Positions 1 through 10,997 of a stretch of DNA of 64,000 bases are shown here, in pieces. Location: assembly GCA_017792345.1 (NCBI GenBank), contig CP051228.1:2247501-2311500 (forward strand), in the 5' to 3' direction. The notes under the pieces are model-generated. The model was given only the letters and a program-made list of their open reading frames with translations. It had not been told where the DNA came from and searched no databases. Numbering within the stretch: the stretch's first letter is position 1; each line of letters begins with the position of its first letter. Made by a program: the position numbers and the translations under genes. Origin of the DNA: Mesoflavibacter sp. GTDB lineage: Bacteria > Pseudomonadota > Alphaproteobacteria > UBA8366 > Aestuariispiraceae.

Positions 1-2126
<2,126 letters not shown>

Positions 2127-2302
2127 CATCTCCCCTTCGCATGACGGTAAATCCCAAACAGGATCTACCCAAACGCTTGGGCGAGTGGGCACCAAACCAA
2201 ATAGACAATCTCGCGAGAGACGCCGTCCAATCCATCGGATCCGGCTATCACGCAAAACATATCCCAACAGCTTCAATACTTCCTCTTGGTTCCCATCGAC
2301 GA

Positions 2303-2418
2303 CTTGGTGGCCATAGCGGAGGGCCCAGCACCCGATCCCATCCCGAACTCGGCCGTGAAACCCTCCTGCGCCAATGGTACTTCGGCTTAAGCCGCGGGAG
2401 AGTAGGTCGCCGCCAAGT
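2303..2418 (+). rRNA. rrf: 5S ribosomal RNA
   Basis: The stretch starts with CTTGGTGGCCATAGCGGAGG and contains the conserved CACCCGATCCCATCCCGAAC loop. It ends near GGTCGCCGCCAAG, which pairs with the start to close helix I. The length of about 116 nt is normal. It lies 3' of 23S in the usual rrn order. Ends are set by helix pairing and may shift by one or two bases. Confidence 0.95.
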
Positions 2419-2458
2419 CTTCCATGGGAACCAACACCATGCCAATACCCAACCCCAA

Positions 2459-2536
<78 letters not shown>

Positions 2537-2553
2537 CGATATCAATGATTTAA

Positions 2554-2577
2554 GCCTCTCCCGCGAGAGGCTTTTTT
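2554..2577 (+). terminator. Rho-independent terminator of the rRNA operon
   Basis: A perfect 7-bp stem (GCCTCTC / GAGAGGC) around a CCGC loop is followed by six T residues, 18 nt after the tRNA-fMet gene. It very likely ends the rrn transcript. Confidence 0.9.
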
Positions 2578-2689
2578 GATTCCAGGAAGCGCGCAGACAG
2601 ATCCGAATGATTGCGCCAACCGGCAGGGAATGAAACGATAAGCCCGGAAGGCACGCAATTCAGCGGCCATCGCCACCGGAGATAAGACG

Positions 2690-3811
2690 CTGATCTCTGC
2701 CGTTGCTCCAAAGCTGTTTCGTTGGCTGACGGCCCTCCTTCTCGGGGGTGCCCTCCTGACGGCCTGCGACGATCCGGAGCCGATTGCGATTGGTTTTGTC
2801 GGCGGGCTTTCCGGTCGGTCTGCGGATATCAGCCGCGAATCCCTGAACGCCCTGGACATGGCCGTTGCGGAAGCGAACGCAACGGGTGGCCTGAATGGGA
2901 GGAAGCTGGACCTCCTGGTGCGGGACAATCAGGGCGACCCGGCGCTCGCCGCCGACCAGGTGCGCGATCTGAAGAATGCCGGCGCCGTTGCGATTATCGG
3001 CCCCAATGTCAGCGCGATCGCGCAGGGCATGCTGCCGGTCATAATAGAAACCGATTTGGTCACGCTCTCCCCAACGGTATCCTCGCTGGCTTTCGCAGGG
3101 TTGGACGATCCGTTTTTCCGCATGAATTCGACCACCCGCCAGAATGCCGGCGCCTATGCAACCCATCTCTACGAAGCCGGCCTGCGCCGGATTTCTGCCG
3201 CCTTCGATTTGCAGAACAAGGTTTTCAGCGAGAGCTGGCTCTATGAGTTTCGCGGCGCGTTCGAACGGTTGGGCGGCGAGATCCTCAGCGCGGAGGGGTT
3301 CGATTCCGGCGCGACGGAGGAATACGGCAAGCTGGTTGGCAAGCTACTGGCGACACAGCCGGAATCTCTGCTGCTGATCGCCAATGGTGTCGATACCGCG
3401 CAATTGGCCCTTCACATCCGTGGGATGAACCGGACCGTCGGGATCGTGGCGGTGGAATGGGCCGCGTCCGAACAGCTGATCGACCTGGGCGGCGCGGCGG
3501 TCGAGGGGATTACGATCCTTCAAACCTATGACCGGGACGACCTGTCGCCGCGCTATGTCGCTTTTCGTGAGGCGTATCAGGCGCGTTTCGAAACCAGCCC
3601 CGGCTTTGCCAGCATCGCTGCCTATGACGCCTCCATCGTTCTGTTCGCCGCGTTGCGAGCGCAAAAGGACGGAGAAAGCCTGAAACATATCCTGCTGTCA
3701 CAAGGCCCACTGGAAGGGCTGCAGCAGGAACTGAGTTTCGACGCATTCGGGGACGGAACCAGACGGCAGTTCTTCGTCACTGTCAGGAACGGCAAATTCG
3801 TCCCGCGTTAG
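2690..3811 (+). CDS. Leu/Ile/Val-type periplasmic binding lipoprotein
   Basis: Solute-binding protein of the Peripla_BP_6 (LivK-like) fold, about 374 residues. The reading frame shows a lipoprotein signal (LLLGGALLTAC, with the lipid-attachment Cys near residue 25), then the typical start of this family (IGFVGGLSG) and the NATGG and AIIGP segments. No ATG, GTG or TTG lies in frame upstream of the signal sequence. The best start is a CTG at 2690, 8 nt after GGAG. Internal ATG 2858 would remove the signal and the first strand of the domain. No permease or ATPase genes are adjacent, so the ligand and partner are unknown. It could be a sensor-associated binding protein. Confidence 0.75.
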   Translation: MISAVAPKLFRWLTALLLGGALLTACDDPEPIAIGFVGGLSGRSADISRESLNALDMAVAEANATGGLNGRKLDLLVRDNQGDPALAADQVRDLKNAGAVAIIGPNVSAIAQGMLPVIIETDLVTLSPTVSSLAFAGLDDPFFRMNSTTRQNAGAYATHLYEAGLRRISAAFDLQNKVFSESWLYEFRGAFERLGGEILSAEGFDSGATEEYGKLVGKLLATQPESLLLIANGVDTAQLALHIRGMNRTVGIVAVEWAASEQLIDLGGAAVEGITILQTYDRDDLSPRYVAFREAYQARFETSPGFASIAAYDASIVLFAALRAQKDGESLKHILLSQGPLEGLQQELSFDAFGDGTRRQFFVTVRNGKFVPR

Positions 3812-3827
3812 CGGCAGCGACCGCCGA

Positions 3828-4124
3828 TTATTCCTCGGCCGCCTTGCGGCAAGAATAGTACATGTAGAGCGCGTCGCTGGTTTCGGACCGTTCGGTCAGG
3901 ACCGCCTTGCGTTCGGTCTTGGCGCAATGCCGCGCGGCCGCGGCGGCGACCTGCTGCCCAACCGGCGCGATCCCGGATCCGCCCGCGGTGACCCGAAAAG
4001 CGATGGAGGCGGGACCCTCCTCGATCACGTCATAGGAACGGGCAAGGGTGACACAGCCCGCCGCCAGTAGGCAGCCGGTCAAAAGCACGGCGGCGCGGCG
4101 GACAAATCGGGGGGCGGGGGGCAT
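3828..4124 (-). CDS. small hypothetical lipoprotein
   Basis: About 98 residues from ATG 4124, which has an AGGA ribosome site 8 nt upstream. An in-frame start 60 nt further upstream exists but would put 20 charged residues before the signal. The N terminus has basic residues, a hydrophobic run and the lipobox LLAAGC, so it is probably anchored in an envelope membrane. The mature part has two further cysteines (ARHCAK and YYSCRK) that could form a disulfide. I do not recognise the family. It is convergent with the binding-protein gene. Confidence 0.7.
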   Translation of the reverse strand: MPPAPRFVRRAAVLLTGCLLAAGCVTLARSYDVIEEGPASIAFRVTAGGSGIAPVGQQVAAAAARHCAKTERKAVLTERSETSDALYMYYSCRKAAEE

Positions 4125-4190
4125 GATATCTTCCTGTCTCGGTCGAGAGGGCCGCAGGCTATCTGCTGAGTTGGGAGGGAACAAGGCAGG

Positions 4191-4706
4191 CTATTCGGCA
4201 TAGGCCAAACAGGGATCGAGAACGATCCGATCGGGACCGACCCGGCTGTATCCGCCGCCGAAAACGACATTGTCCCCGACCTGCATGCCGTTTGTCTGGT
4301 AGGCGATGCAGAGCACCTGAACGCCGTCGGCCGGACACATCACCAGATAGGCCAAGGCATCGTCCTGTCCGACATAGGACAAGGCGCCCGTAATGGTCAG
4401 ATTGATCCGCTCCGCCGCGTCGGGGGCGCGGTCGATCCAGGCGCCGATCGATTCACAGGTTGCCGGATGGCGGGCCGAGGTTTCCGCCGCGCTGAAGGGA
4501 CCCAAAGGGTCGCAGCATGCCGCGTTCTCCGCCGACAGGGGCGTGGCCCAGATCAAGGCCAATGCCCAAAGGGCGAATATCGTGCCGCTGGCCGATACCA
4601 CGGTTCCAATGTGGCGCGGGGCAGGAGGTGTTCGGTAATCGCGCAATGCATCCTCCAATCGAATCCTGTGCGCTTTCGATATCGGTAGCCGGCGGGCGCC
4701 GGTCAA
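4191..4706 (-). CDS. hypothetical exported or membrane-anchored protein
   Basis: A 171-residue frame with one hydrophobic segment (about residues 33-58, ending ATPLSAENA), which could be an anchor or an unusually long signal sequence. The mature region has five cysteines, including a CC pair and several spaced ones, suggesting disulfides in the periplasm. The start is a TTG at 4706, preceded 6 nt upstream by GAGGA; no in-frame ATG gives the hydrophobic segment. It lies 66 bp upstream of the lipoprotein gene on the same strand, so the two may be co-transcribed. Family not recognised. Confidence 0.6.
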   Translation of the reverse strand: MTGARRLPISKAHRIRLEDALRDYRTPPAPRHIGTVVSASGTIFALWALALIWATPLSAENAACCDPLGPFSAAETSARHPATCESIGAWIDRAPDAAERINLTITGALSYVGQDDALAYLVMCPADGVQVLCIAYQTNGMQVGDNVVFGGGYSRVGPDRIVLDPCLAYAE

Positions 4707-4920
4707 ATCATTCCTCGACCCTAGGGGAAGGTGAAGGCCTCCGGCTCCAGATCGCGCGAATGATGGTTTGGGGCACCGAAGAATATTTTATCGGATGGGG
4801 ACCAGGTGCCCTTGTGGAACGGGATGGGGCTTCCCAATTCTTCGCGCGGGGCAGGATGGGTCCTGCCCGCGGCGCCGTGTTCTGCGGCGCCGGCCTTTGT
4901 AAAAGTGGAGATTTGCGGCA

Positions 4921-5169
4921 ATGAAACGTGTCGCATCCGCGCTCGCTTTCGCGGCGCTTCTGACTTCGTCTCTGGCCCATGCCGACGAAGCGGCCTTCCT
5001 ATCTGCGGATGTCAACGGCGATGGCATGCTGAGTGCCGAAGAAGCTGGTGAAGCCTTCCCGTCGATCAGCGCCGACTCTTTCGCCGACGCCGACCTGGAC
5101 AAGGACGGATCGGTGAATGCCGAAGAGTTCGCCAGCGCCCTCGCGGCCGGTACGATCGCGCTGCAGTAA
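4921..5169 (+). CDS. periplasmic EF-hand calcium-binding protein
   Basis: 82 residues with a cleavable signal peptide (to about residue 21, SLAHA) and two EF-hand loops, DVNGDGMLSAEE and DLDKDGSVNAEE. Both carry acidic or Asn ligands at loop positions 1, 3 and 5, Gly at 6 and Glu at 12. This is the usual size of small exported EF-hand proteins in proteobacteria. The likely role is calcium binding or buffering in the periplasm; no partner is evident. It is monocistronic, with its own terminator downstream. Confidence 0.9.
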   Translation: MKRVASALAFAALLTSSLAHADEAAFLSADVNGDGMLSAEEAGEAFPSISADSFADADLDKDGSVNAEEFASALAAGTIALQ

Positions 5170-5204
5170 CGCGCGACCCGGCAAGTCCGACAAACCAGAT
5201 ACTG

Positions 5205-5232
5205 GCCCCCGCCCTCGGGCGGGGGCTTTTTT
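5205..5232 (+). terminator. Rho-independent terminator after EF-hand gene
   Basis: A perfect 10-bp stem (GCCCCCGCCC / GGGCGGGGGC) with a 2-nt loop is followed by a TTTTTT run, 35 bp after the EF-hand stop codon. Confidence 0.9.
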
Positions 5233-5342
5233 GATGCGTGGTCGCCGGGCTTCCGCTAGAAAGCGAACTTGTCCTAGCGCTTTCCCGGCCTTTGCCGGAG
5301 GAGGCAGCACCCCGTACACAATACCTGCCCCAAGAGCCCGGA

Positions 5343-6689
5343 ATGACCCATCCCGCCCCAGTTGATCCGTCGCCACAACGTTCTGCCGGAACGGCGGAAC
5401 CGGCGCCAAGCCACCGCTGTTCCGTGCTGGTGATCGGCGGCGGGCCTGCCGGGTCGACGGTATCGGCATTGCTGGCGGCGCGGGGCATCGACGTTCTGCT
5501 GGTGGAGAAGGACCGGCATCCGCGCTTCCATATCGGCGAATCTCTGCTGCCGAGGAATATCCCCATTCTACGCCGGCTGGGGTTGGAAGACCGGCTGGCG
5601 TCGATCGGCGTCCTGAAACGCGGGGCCGACTTTTCCGTGCCGGATGGCAGCCGGCACATCGTCTTCAATTTCAGTGACGCGATGCGGCCGGACGAGCCGA
5701 CCGCTTTTCAGGTGCGGCGCTCCGAATTCGACCACATGCTGATCGACAATGCCGAGAAATCCGGGGTGCGGGTCTATCAGGAAACGCGGCTCGACGATCT
5801 CGAGATCCACGATGACGGCGTGACCGCACAGGTCACCGGGCCGGACGGCGCGGCATCGGTCGTCGCGGCGGATTGGGTTGTGGACGCAACCGGCCGCGAC
5901 AGTTTCCTGAGCCGCAAGCTGGCCCTGAAGCGGCGCGACCCGCGCCATGCCAGCGCCGCGGTTTTCGGCCATTTCGATGGGGTGGAGCGCCGGCCGGGCG
6001 ACGAGGCCGGCAATATCAGCATCTATTGGTTCGATCAGGGGTGGTTCTGGGTCATTCCGCTGCGCGACGGCTGCACCAGTGTCGGAATGGTCTGCTATCC
6101 CCGCTATCTCAAGGACCGGCGCGGCGGCCTGGAAGACCTGTTCCGGGAAACGGTGGCACGGACGCCGGGACTGGCAGAGCGAATGCGGAATGCGACCGCG
6201 CGCGACGGTGTCCAGGGCACCGGGAACTTTTCCTATCGGTCGACGCAGATGACCGGCAACCGGTTCTTCCTGGTCGGCGATGCCTATGCCTTCATCGATC
6301 CGGTTTTCTCCAGCGGCGTCTATCTGGCGATGCAGGGCGCGGAATATGCGGCGGAAGCGATCGAGGCCTGTTTGGCCGATCCCAAATCAGCCCCCCGCTA
6401 TCAGCGGCGCTATGAACGCCGCGTCAAACGGGGGGTGCGGGTCTTTTCCTGGTTCATCTACCGGTTTACCAGCCCGGCCTTCCGGTCGCTTTTCACCCAG
6501 CCGACGAACAAGTTCTCGTTGCGCGCGGCGGTGATATCGGTGCTTTCCGGGGATGTTTACGGCCGGACGCCGCTTTGGTCGCGGCTGATGCTGTTCCGGG
6601 CGATCTATTGGTTCACCAGTCTGGTCCTGTGGCGGCGGGGCGGTGCCTATCGCGGGCGCCTGGCGGAGCACGAGGCGCGGTTCAACTGA
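5343..6689 (+). CDS. FAD-dependent oxidoreductase, tryptophan-halogenase-like
   Basis: 448 residues from ATG 5343 (a longer in-frame reading to 5238 has no support). An N-terminal dinucleotide fold carries GGGPAGS near residue 30. The motif FHIGESLLP follows, typical of the halogenase/geranylgeranyl-reductase flavoprotein group, and GDAYAFIDPVFSSGV closes the FAD site. A halogenase-like flavoprotein is a regular member of aryl polyene clusters, where its exact step is not settled. It lies just upstream of the polyketide genes but is separated from them by one opposite-strand gene. Its 3' end overlaps that convergent gene by 8 bp. Confidence 0.85.
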   Translation: MTHPAPVDPSPQRSAGTAEPAPSHRCSVLVIGGGPAGSTVSALLAARGIDVLLVEKDRHPRFHIGESLLPRNIPILRRLGLEDRLASIGVLKRGADFSVPDGSRHIVFNFSDAMRPDEPTAFQVRRSEFDHMLIDNAEKSGVRVYQETRLDDLEIHDDGVTAQVTGPDGAASVVAADWVVDATGRDSFLSRKLALKRRDPRHASAAVFGHFDGVERRPGDEAGNISIYWFDQGWFWVIPLRDGCTSVGMVCYPRYLKDRRGGLEDLFRETVARTPGLAERMRNATARDGVQGTGNFSYRSTQMTGNRFFLVGDAYAFIDPVFSSGVYLAMQGAEYAAEAIEACLADPKSAPRYQRRYERRVKRGVRVFSWFIYRFTSPAFRSLFTQPTNKFSLRAAVISVLSGDVYGRTPLWSRLMLFRAIYWFTSLVLWRRGGAYRGRLAEHEARFN

Positions 6690-7395
6690 CCCGGGACAGC
6701 ATGGATTCGTGCCGCAGCAGCCGGGCGAGCGTCTTGCCGACGACATACCAATGAATGAAGAAGGCCTCCAGGAGCAGGCGGCGAACCATACCGGGCGACA
6801 TCGTCAGTCGCTCTTCCGCCGCACATAGGAGGGGCTCCATCCCCAAGCCGCGTGCCAGAAGGCCGAGCCGCGCCAAGTGATAGCGGTTGGAAACGATTAC
6901 CGGATCGCCCTTCGTTCGGACAAAACGGCGGCGCGCGGCGCGGAGATTTTCCAGGGTGTTGCGGGACGTTTCCTCGCACTGTACCCGCCCGGCGGCCACA
7001 CCGTTCGCGATCAGCCATTGCCGGCCGGCCGCGGCTTCGCTGATCGCGACGCCGGTCCTAGTCGCACCGCCTAGAACCACGATTTCGGCCTTCTCGAATC
7101 GCGTCGCGCGGGTTAGCCGCAGAATGAAATCAGGGTCGGGGCGTCCGTCCGGCTGCAGGCAAACGCCGGGGACAAGCACTGGCCCTGCCCCCGCAACCGG
7201 CGGGACGGCAGCCCGGCGGGCAACCGAGAACACGTGGTAGAAGCAGAAGAGAAGACTGATGCCGGCCGTTGCGATGATGCCGGTGGAGGACGCGATCAAC
7301 ATCACCAGACCGTCACCGCCCATGCTGCGCAAACGCCCCAGGCGCGATGGCCCGGATTTCGGGGTTTCCGTTACGGTCCCGGACGGTTCGGCCAT
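6682..7395 (-). CDS. YdcF/SanA-like DUF218 membrane protein
   Basis: 237 residues. A cytoplasmic N terminus is followed by one transmembrane segment (about residues 30-55) and a DUF218 domain. That domain starts at LVPGVCLQPDGRPDP and includes VVLGGATRTG, the EETSRNTLEN motif and VIVSNRYHLAR. The family is linked to envelope polysaccharide or lipid-carrier functions, but no reaction is firmly assigned. It is divergent from the acyl carrier protein gene (178-bp gap, probably a two-way promoter region) and may belong to the same locus. Confidence 0.85.
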   Translation of the reverse strand: MAEPSGTVTETPKSGPSRLGRLRSMGGDGLVMLIASSTGIIATAGISLLFCFYHVFSVARRAAVPPVAGAGPVLVPGVCLQPDGRPDPDFILRLTRATRFEKAEIVVLGGATRTGVAISEAAAGRQWLIANGVAAGRVQCEETSRNTLENLRAARRRFVRTKGDPVIVSNRYHLARLGLLARGLGMEPLLCAAEERLTMSPGMVRRLLLEAFFIHWYVVGKTLARLLRHESMLSRVS

Positions 7396-7573
7396 GACCT
7401 TACGGGGTATGTCGCCCGCCCCCTTCTCACTTGCCCCTATCCGTGCTTTGTCATATCAAACGCCGAAGCTATTAGCAGGGGCGCTGGCCCGAAATTTCAA
7501 CAAGAATTTCGATCTGCGTTACGCTCCCATTCTCAGGGTTTTGTGCGCGACGCGTAAAAGAGGTGCAGAGTAA

Positions 7574-7843
7574 GTGTCGGAAAAGTCGCCTTTTCAGGTA
7601 GAGATCGCGGAGTTGATCGTCGAGGCTCTTCATTTGGAGGATATGTCCGCATCGGAGATCGATCCGGACGAACCGCTGTTCGGCGAAGGTCTGGGGTTGG
7701 ATTCCATCGATGCGTTGGAACTTTCCCTGGAAATCTCGCAACGCTATAACTACACCATCCGATCGGACGATCCTGAAATCCACAAGATATTCGGGTCGTT
7801 GCGCACGCTGACGGAGGCGATCGAGGCCAATCGCGGGGGATGA
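7574..7843 (+). CDS. acyl carrier protein of an aryl-polyene-like cluster
   Basis: 89-residue acyl carrier protein. The phosphopantetheine attachment site is Ser44 in GLGLDSIDALEL. GTG start at 7574 with GAGGTG about 8 nt upstream. It begins the polycistronic run that continues to 17.9 kb and would carry the growing chain during type II polyketide synthesis. Known APE clusters usually have two carrier proteins; only one is visible here. Confidence 0.93.
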   Translation: MSEKSPFQVEIAELIVEALHLEDMSASEIDPDEPLFGEGLGLDSIDALELSLEISQRYNYTIRSDDPEIHKIFGSLRTLTEAIEANRGG

Positions 7844-7849
7844 GGGGCA

Positions 7850-8482
7850 ATGGTGTTGCAGAGCCTGCGACTGCTGATTCCCCTCCTCACCATTGGCGGT
7901 GTTCATCTCTGCATCGTTTACGGCTTCGGCCTTTATGCGATTAGCTGTCTTGCAGCGGCCGTCGGCATGAATGCTGTCTTGGCCGCCCTGACCGGGCAGG
8001 CCCGCGCGGTGGTCTGGACGTTGACCGGCATTGCCGTCGGGCTGGCCGTGCTGCAGATCGGCGCCGTTCTGATCGTCCCCGACATGGCGCGCATCGTGGC
8101 GCTGCCGCCGGTTCTGATCCATGGCTGGGTCGCCTGGATGTTCGGGCGGACGCTGTTGCCCGGACAGGAACCGTTGATCCGGCGGTTCAGCCGCCTGCAC
8201 CGCGACCCGTTCCCGCCCGAATTGGAAGGCTATACGCGCAGGCTGACCGTGATCTGGACCATCCTGTTGTGCGGCCTGACGCTCACGTCGGCGGGGTTGG
8301 GTGTCTTCGCCGCGCCGGAAACCTGGTCCTGGGCCGTCAATATCGTGATGCCGCTGATCTGCATCAGCCTCTTTCTGGGGGAACATGCCTATCGCGGCAT
8401 CGTCTTCCGCCATATCGGCGGCCATTCGCCGTTGGTGACGATGCGGACATTGATGAGCCCGAAGACCTGGATCGCCTCGTGA
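7850..8482 (+). CDS. COG4648-family integral membrane protein
   Basis: 210 residues, mostly hydrophobic, with about six predicted transmembrane helices, including the segments near residues 8-30, 40-60 and 75-95. The composition and its place between carrier protein and AMP-ligase match the COG4648 membrane protein found at this position in aryl polyene clusters. Its function is unknown. The stop codon overlaps the GTG start of the next gene (GTGA), so translation is probably coupled. Confidence 0.8.
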   Translation: MVLQSLRLLIPLLTIGGVHLCIVYGFGLYAISCLAAAVGMNAVLAALTGQARAVVWTLTGIAVGLAVLQIGAVLIVPDMARIVALPPVLIHGWVAWMFGRTLLPGQEPLIRRFSRLHRDPFPPELEGYTRRLTVIWTILLCGLTLTSAGLGVFAAPETWSWAVNIVMPLICISLFLGEHAYRGIVFRHIGGHSPLVTMRTLMSPKTWIAS

Positions 8483-10095
8483 CCGCCGCGCCACTGATCC
8501 TGCGGGACGGCCGGCCGGTCGCCCGCCAAATCGTGTTCTCCGCCGCCGCCGCATTGGCGAAACGGCTGTCGGCATCCGCGCCCGGCCCGATCATGCCGCT
8601 CTGCGGCCGCCGGCGCGATCTGCTGGTATCGGTCATTGCCGGGCAACTGGCAGGGCGGGAAATCATTCTGCCCCCGGACGATGCCCGCAGCGCTATCCGC
8701 GCCGTTCTGCGGCAATTCGGGTCGGCTCTGGTCCTCTTGTCGGAGGACGATCCGGCCGTGACCGGCGTGACGGCGCTCCGGGTGCCCCAGACGATTTTCG
8801 AAGCAGAAGTACCCGTTGGAACCGCCATGACTTGGCACGCCGAACGCGGCGTTACGTTGTATACGTCGGGATCGACCGGCGTGCCGGTCGGTCACCGGCA
8901 TGGCCCGGATTTCTTCGAAGCCGGGGCGTCGGCCTGGGCCCGGATCCTGGAGGTCGAAAAGGGTCCGGTCGGCATGGTGGTCACCGTTCCGGGGCAACAT
9001 ATGTTCGGGTTCGAATCCAGTGTCCTGCTGCCGCTTGGCGCGGACACGGTGACCGTGTTGGACGAGCGTCCCTTTTTCGCAGCGGACATCGTCAAGGCGC
9101 TGCACGCGGTGCCAGGTCGACGGGTCCTGATTCTGACCCCGCTGCATCTTCGGGCCCTGGTCGAGACCGGCGAGCGCCCGCCGCCCATCGACCGGGCCGT
9201 CATCGCCACGGCGCCCTTGGACAGGGAACTCGCGGCCCGCGGGGAGGATCTTCTGGGCGGTCCGATTATCGAGGTCTACGGCAGTACGGAGACCGGAATG
9301 CTGGCGACGCGGCGGACCGCACTGGGTGAGGATTTCAGCACGCGCGACGATGTCAGCCTGACAATCGATGCGGATGGCCGGGCGACCGCCTTCGGAAAAT
9401 TCCTGGGGGATGGGTTGGTACTGAACGACCGGTTGGAACCGGCGGAGGGCGGCTTCCGCCTGATCGCGCGCGACAAGGATCTGTTGAAGGTCGCCGGTAA
9501 GCGGGCGTCCTTGGCCGGGTTGACCGCGGCGCTGAACGATCTGCCCATGGTGAAGGACGGGGTTGTCCTGCCGCCCGCCGAAACGCCGGAAGGCACGGCC
9601 GCGCGGCCTGTCGCCGCCGTGGTCGCCGAACCGGGAACCTCAGCCGAAGACATTCGGCGCGGCATGCGTCAGCGCGTGCCGTCTGTCTTCGTGCCCAGGC
9701 GTGTCGCCTTCCTGGACGACCTGCCCAGGACGGCGGTGGGCAAGGTACAAGTGGAGACGATCCGAACCCTCATCGCGGCGGACGAAACGGACTCCGGTCT
9801 CGCGCAGAACCCCGGATTCACCATCGCGGCGGATCATGCCTCGTTGCCAGGCCATTTTCCCGGCGATCCCATCGTGCCGGGGGCAGTGATCCTGGACCAT
9901 GCCCTGGCCGCGGCGGGGATCGGTTCGGTGGACCGTCTGATATCCGTCCGGTTTCTCGGGATTCTGAAGGCCGGGGAGGCCTGTTCCGTGACGGCGCGTA
10001 CCGATAACGCGGCCGGCACCGTGGCGTTGGATTGCGTCGCCGGCGAGCGTCGGATCTTGAGCGCGAAACTGTCATTGCGCCGGGGGGACGTGTGA
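8479..10095 (+). CDS. AMP-dependent acyl ligase fused to hot-dog dehydratase
   Basis: 538 residues from GTG 8479, which overlaps the preceding stop codon. Residues 1 to about 430 are an adenylate-forming ligase with the P-loop YTSGSTGVP at 128-136, the VYGSTETG motif and a C-terminal lysine in TAVGKVQ. Residues 446-538 form a hot-dog domain with GHFPGDPIVPG, as in FabA/FabZ or ApeI dehydratases. In the E. coli aryl polyene pathway these are two proteins (the ApeH ligase and ApeI dehydratase). Here they are one chain, with no stop between the domains. By homology, the ligase loads an aryl acid starter onto the carrier protein and the hot-dog domain dehydrates beta-hydroxyacyl intermediates. 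Confidence 0.88.
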   Translation: MTAAPLILRDGRPVARQIVFSAAAALAKRLSASAPGPIMPLCGRRRDLLVSVIAGQLAGREIILPPDDARSAIRAVLRQFGSALVLLSEDDPAVTGVTALRVPQTIFEAEVPVGTAMTWHAERGVTLYTSGSTGVPVGHRHGPDFFEAGASAWARILEVEKGPVGMVVTVPGQHMFGFESSVLLPLGADTVTVLDERPFFAADIVKALHAVPGRRVLILTPLHLRALVETGERPPPIDRAVIATAPLDRELAARGEDLLGGPIIEVYGSTETGMLATRRTALGEDFSTRDDVSLTIDADGRATAFGKFLGDGLVLNDRLEPAEGGFRLIARDKDLLKVAGKRASLAGLTAALNDLPMVKDGVVLPPAETPEGTAARPVAAVVAEPGTSAEDIRRGMRQRVPSVFVPRRVAFLDDLPRTAVGKVQVETIRTLIAADETDSGLAQNPGFTIAADHASLPGHFPGDPIVPGAVILDHALAAAGIGSVDRLISVRFLGILKAGEACSVTARTDNAAGTVALDCVAGERRILSAKLSLRRGDV

Positions 10096-10997
10096 CCGGC
10101 CCCGCGAAGAAGGCGAGCGAATGGGCCGGGCGCGCCGAACGCGGCAGCCCGCTTCTGATCCGGTCCATCGTCTGGGTTGCGCGCACGATCGGGCGGGGTA
10201 CCGCGCGGCTGCTGCTGCATCCGATCAGCCTATATTTCCTGATCATGGCGCCGAACGCGCGCCGACACTCCCGGGACTATTTGCGCCGGATCGACGGCGA
10301 TAAGGCGGGGGTCGCCGCGATTTACGGCCATATCCACTGTTTCGCGGCGACCATCCTGGACCGCGTCTTTTTCCTGACCGACCGGTTCGACGTTTTCGAT
10401 CTGACATTCGACGGGCTGGAGGAGATCGACCGTGCTGCCGCCGAAGGGCGCGGCGCCATTCTTCTGGGCGCGCATTTCGGCAGTTTCGATGCGATGCGCG
10501 CGCTCGCGCGCAAACGACCCGATCTGCGTTTGAAGGTTCTGATGCATGAAGGTCCGGACGGCCGCGTTGCGGCGGCGCTGAACCGGATCAACCCGGACCT
10601 GGCCGATACGGTGATTCCGCTGGGACGGCCGGAAAGCATGTTGCGGGTCGGGGAATGGCTGCGCGACGGCGGAGCGATCGGCATTCTGGGGGACCGGGTG
10701 CCGGCCGGGGACAAGACGGTGCGTCTGCCGTTCCTGGGGGAGGGGGCCGGTTTCCCTATCTCGCCTTGGATACTGGCGTCCGTCACCGGCGCGCCGGTGG
10801 TCATGTTCGCCGGCGTGTATCAAGGCGGCAACCGATATATGATACGCTTCCGCTATCTAGCGGAGCGTGTCCGGCGGGTGCGGGGCGGCGATCCGGCTGC
10901 CGTCGCGACGGACCTGACACGCTATGTCGAAACGCTTGAAGCCTGGGTGCGGGATCATCCGAAGAACTGGTTCAATTTCTATGATTTCTGGCATTAG
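10092..10997 (+). CDS. LpxL/HtrB-type lysophospholipid acyltransferase
   Basis: 301 residues from GTG 10092, overlapping the previous stop codon. The catalytic HX4D motif is present (GAHFGSFDAM), with DRVPAGDK and the downstream LPFLGEGAGFPISP as in the LpxL/M superfamily. One N-terminal hydrophobic segment suggests attachment to the inner membrane. In aryl polyene clusters this enzyme is thought to attach the polyene acyl chain to a lipid anchor. It overlaps the LolA-like gene by 17 bp. Confidence 0.9.
   Translation: MTGPAKKASEWAGRAERGSPLLIRSIVWVARTIGRGTARLLLHPISLYFLIMAPNARRHSRDYLRRIDGDKAGVAAIYGHIHCFAATILDRVFFLTDRFDVFDLTFDGLEEIDRAAAEGRGAILLGAHFGSFDAMRALARKRPDLRLKVLMHEGPDGRVAAALNRINPDLADTVIPLGRPESMLRVGEWLRDGGAIGILGDRVPAGDKTVRLPFLGEGAGFPISPWILASVTGAPVVMFAGVYQGGNRYMIRFRYLAERVRRVRGGDPAAVATDLTRYVETLEAWVRDHPKNWFNFYDFWH

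Noticed and set aside
2722-3246. Alternative plus-strand frame overlapping the binding-lipoprotein gene
   Set aside because: Out of frame with the conserved Peripla_BP_6 domain and lacking any recognisable motif.
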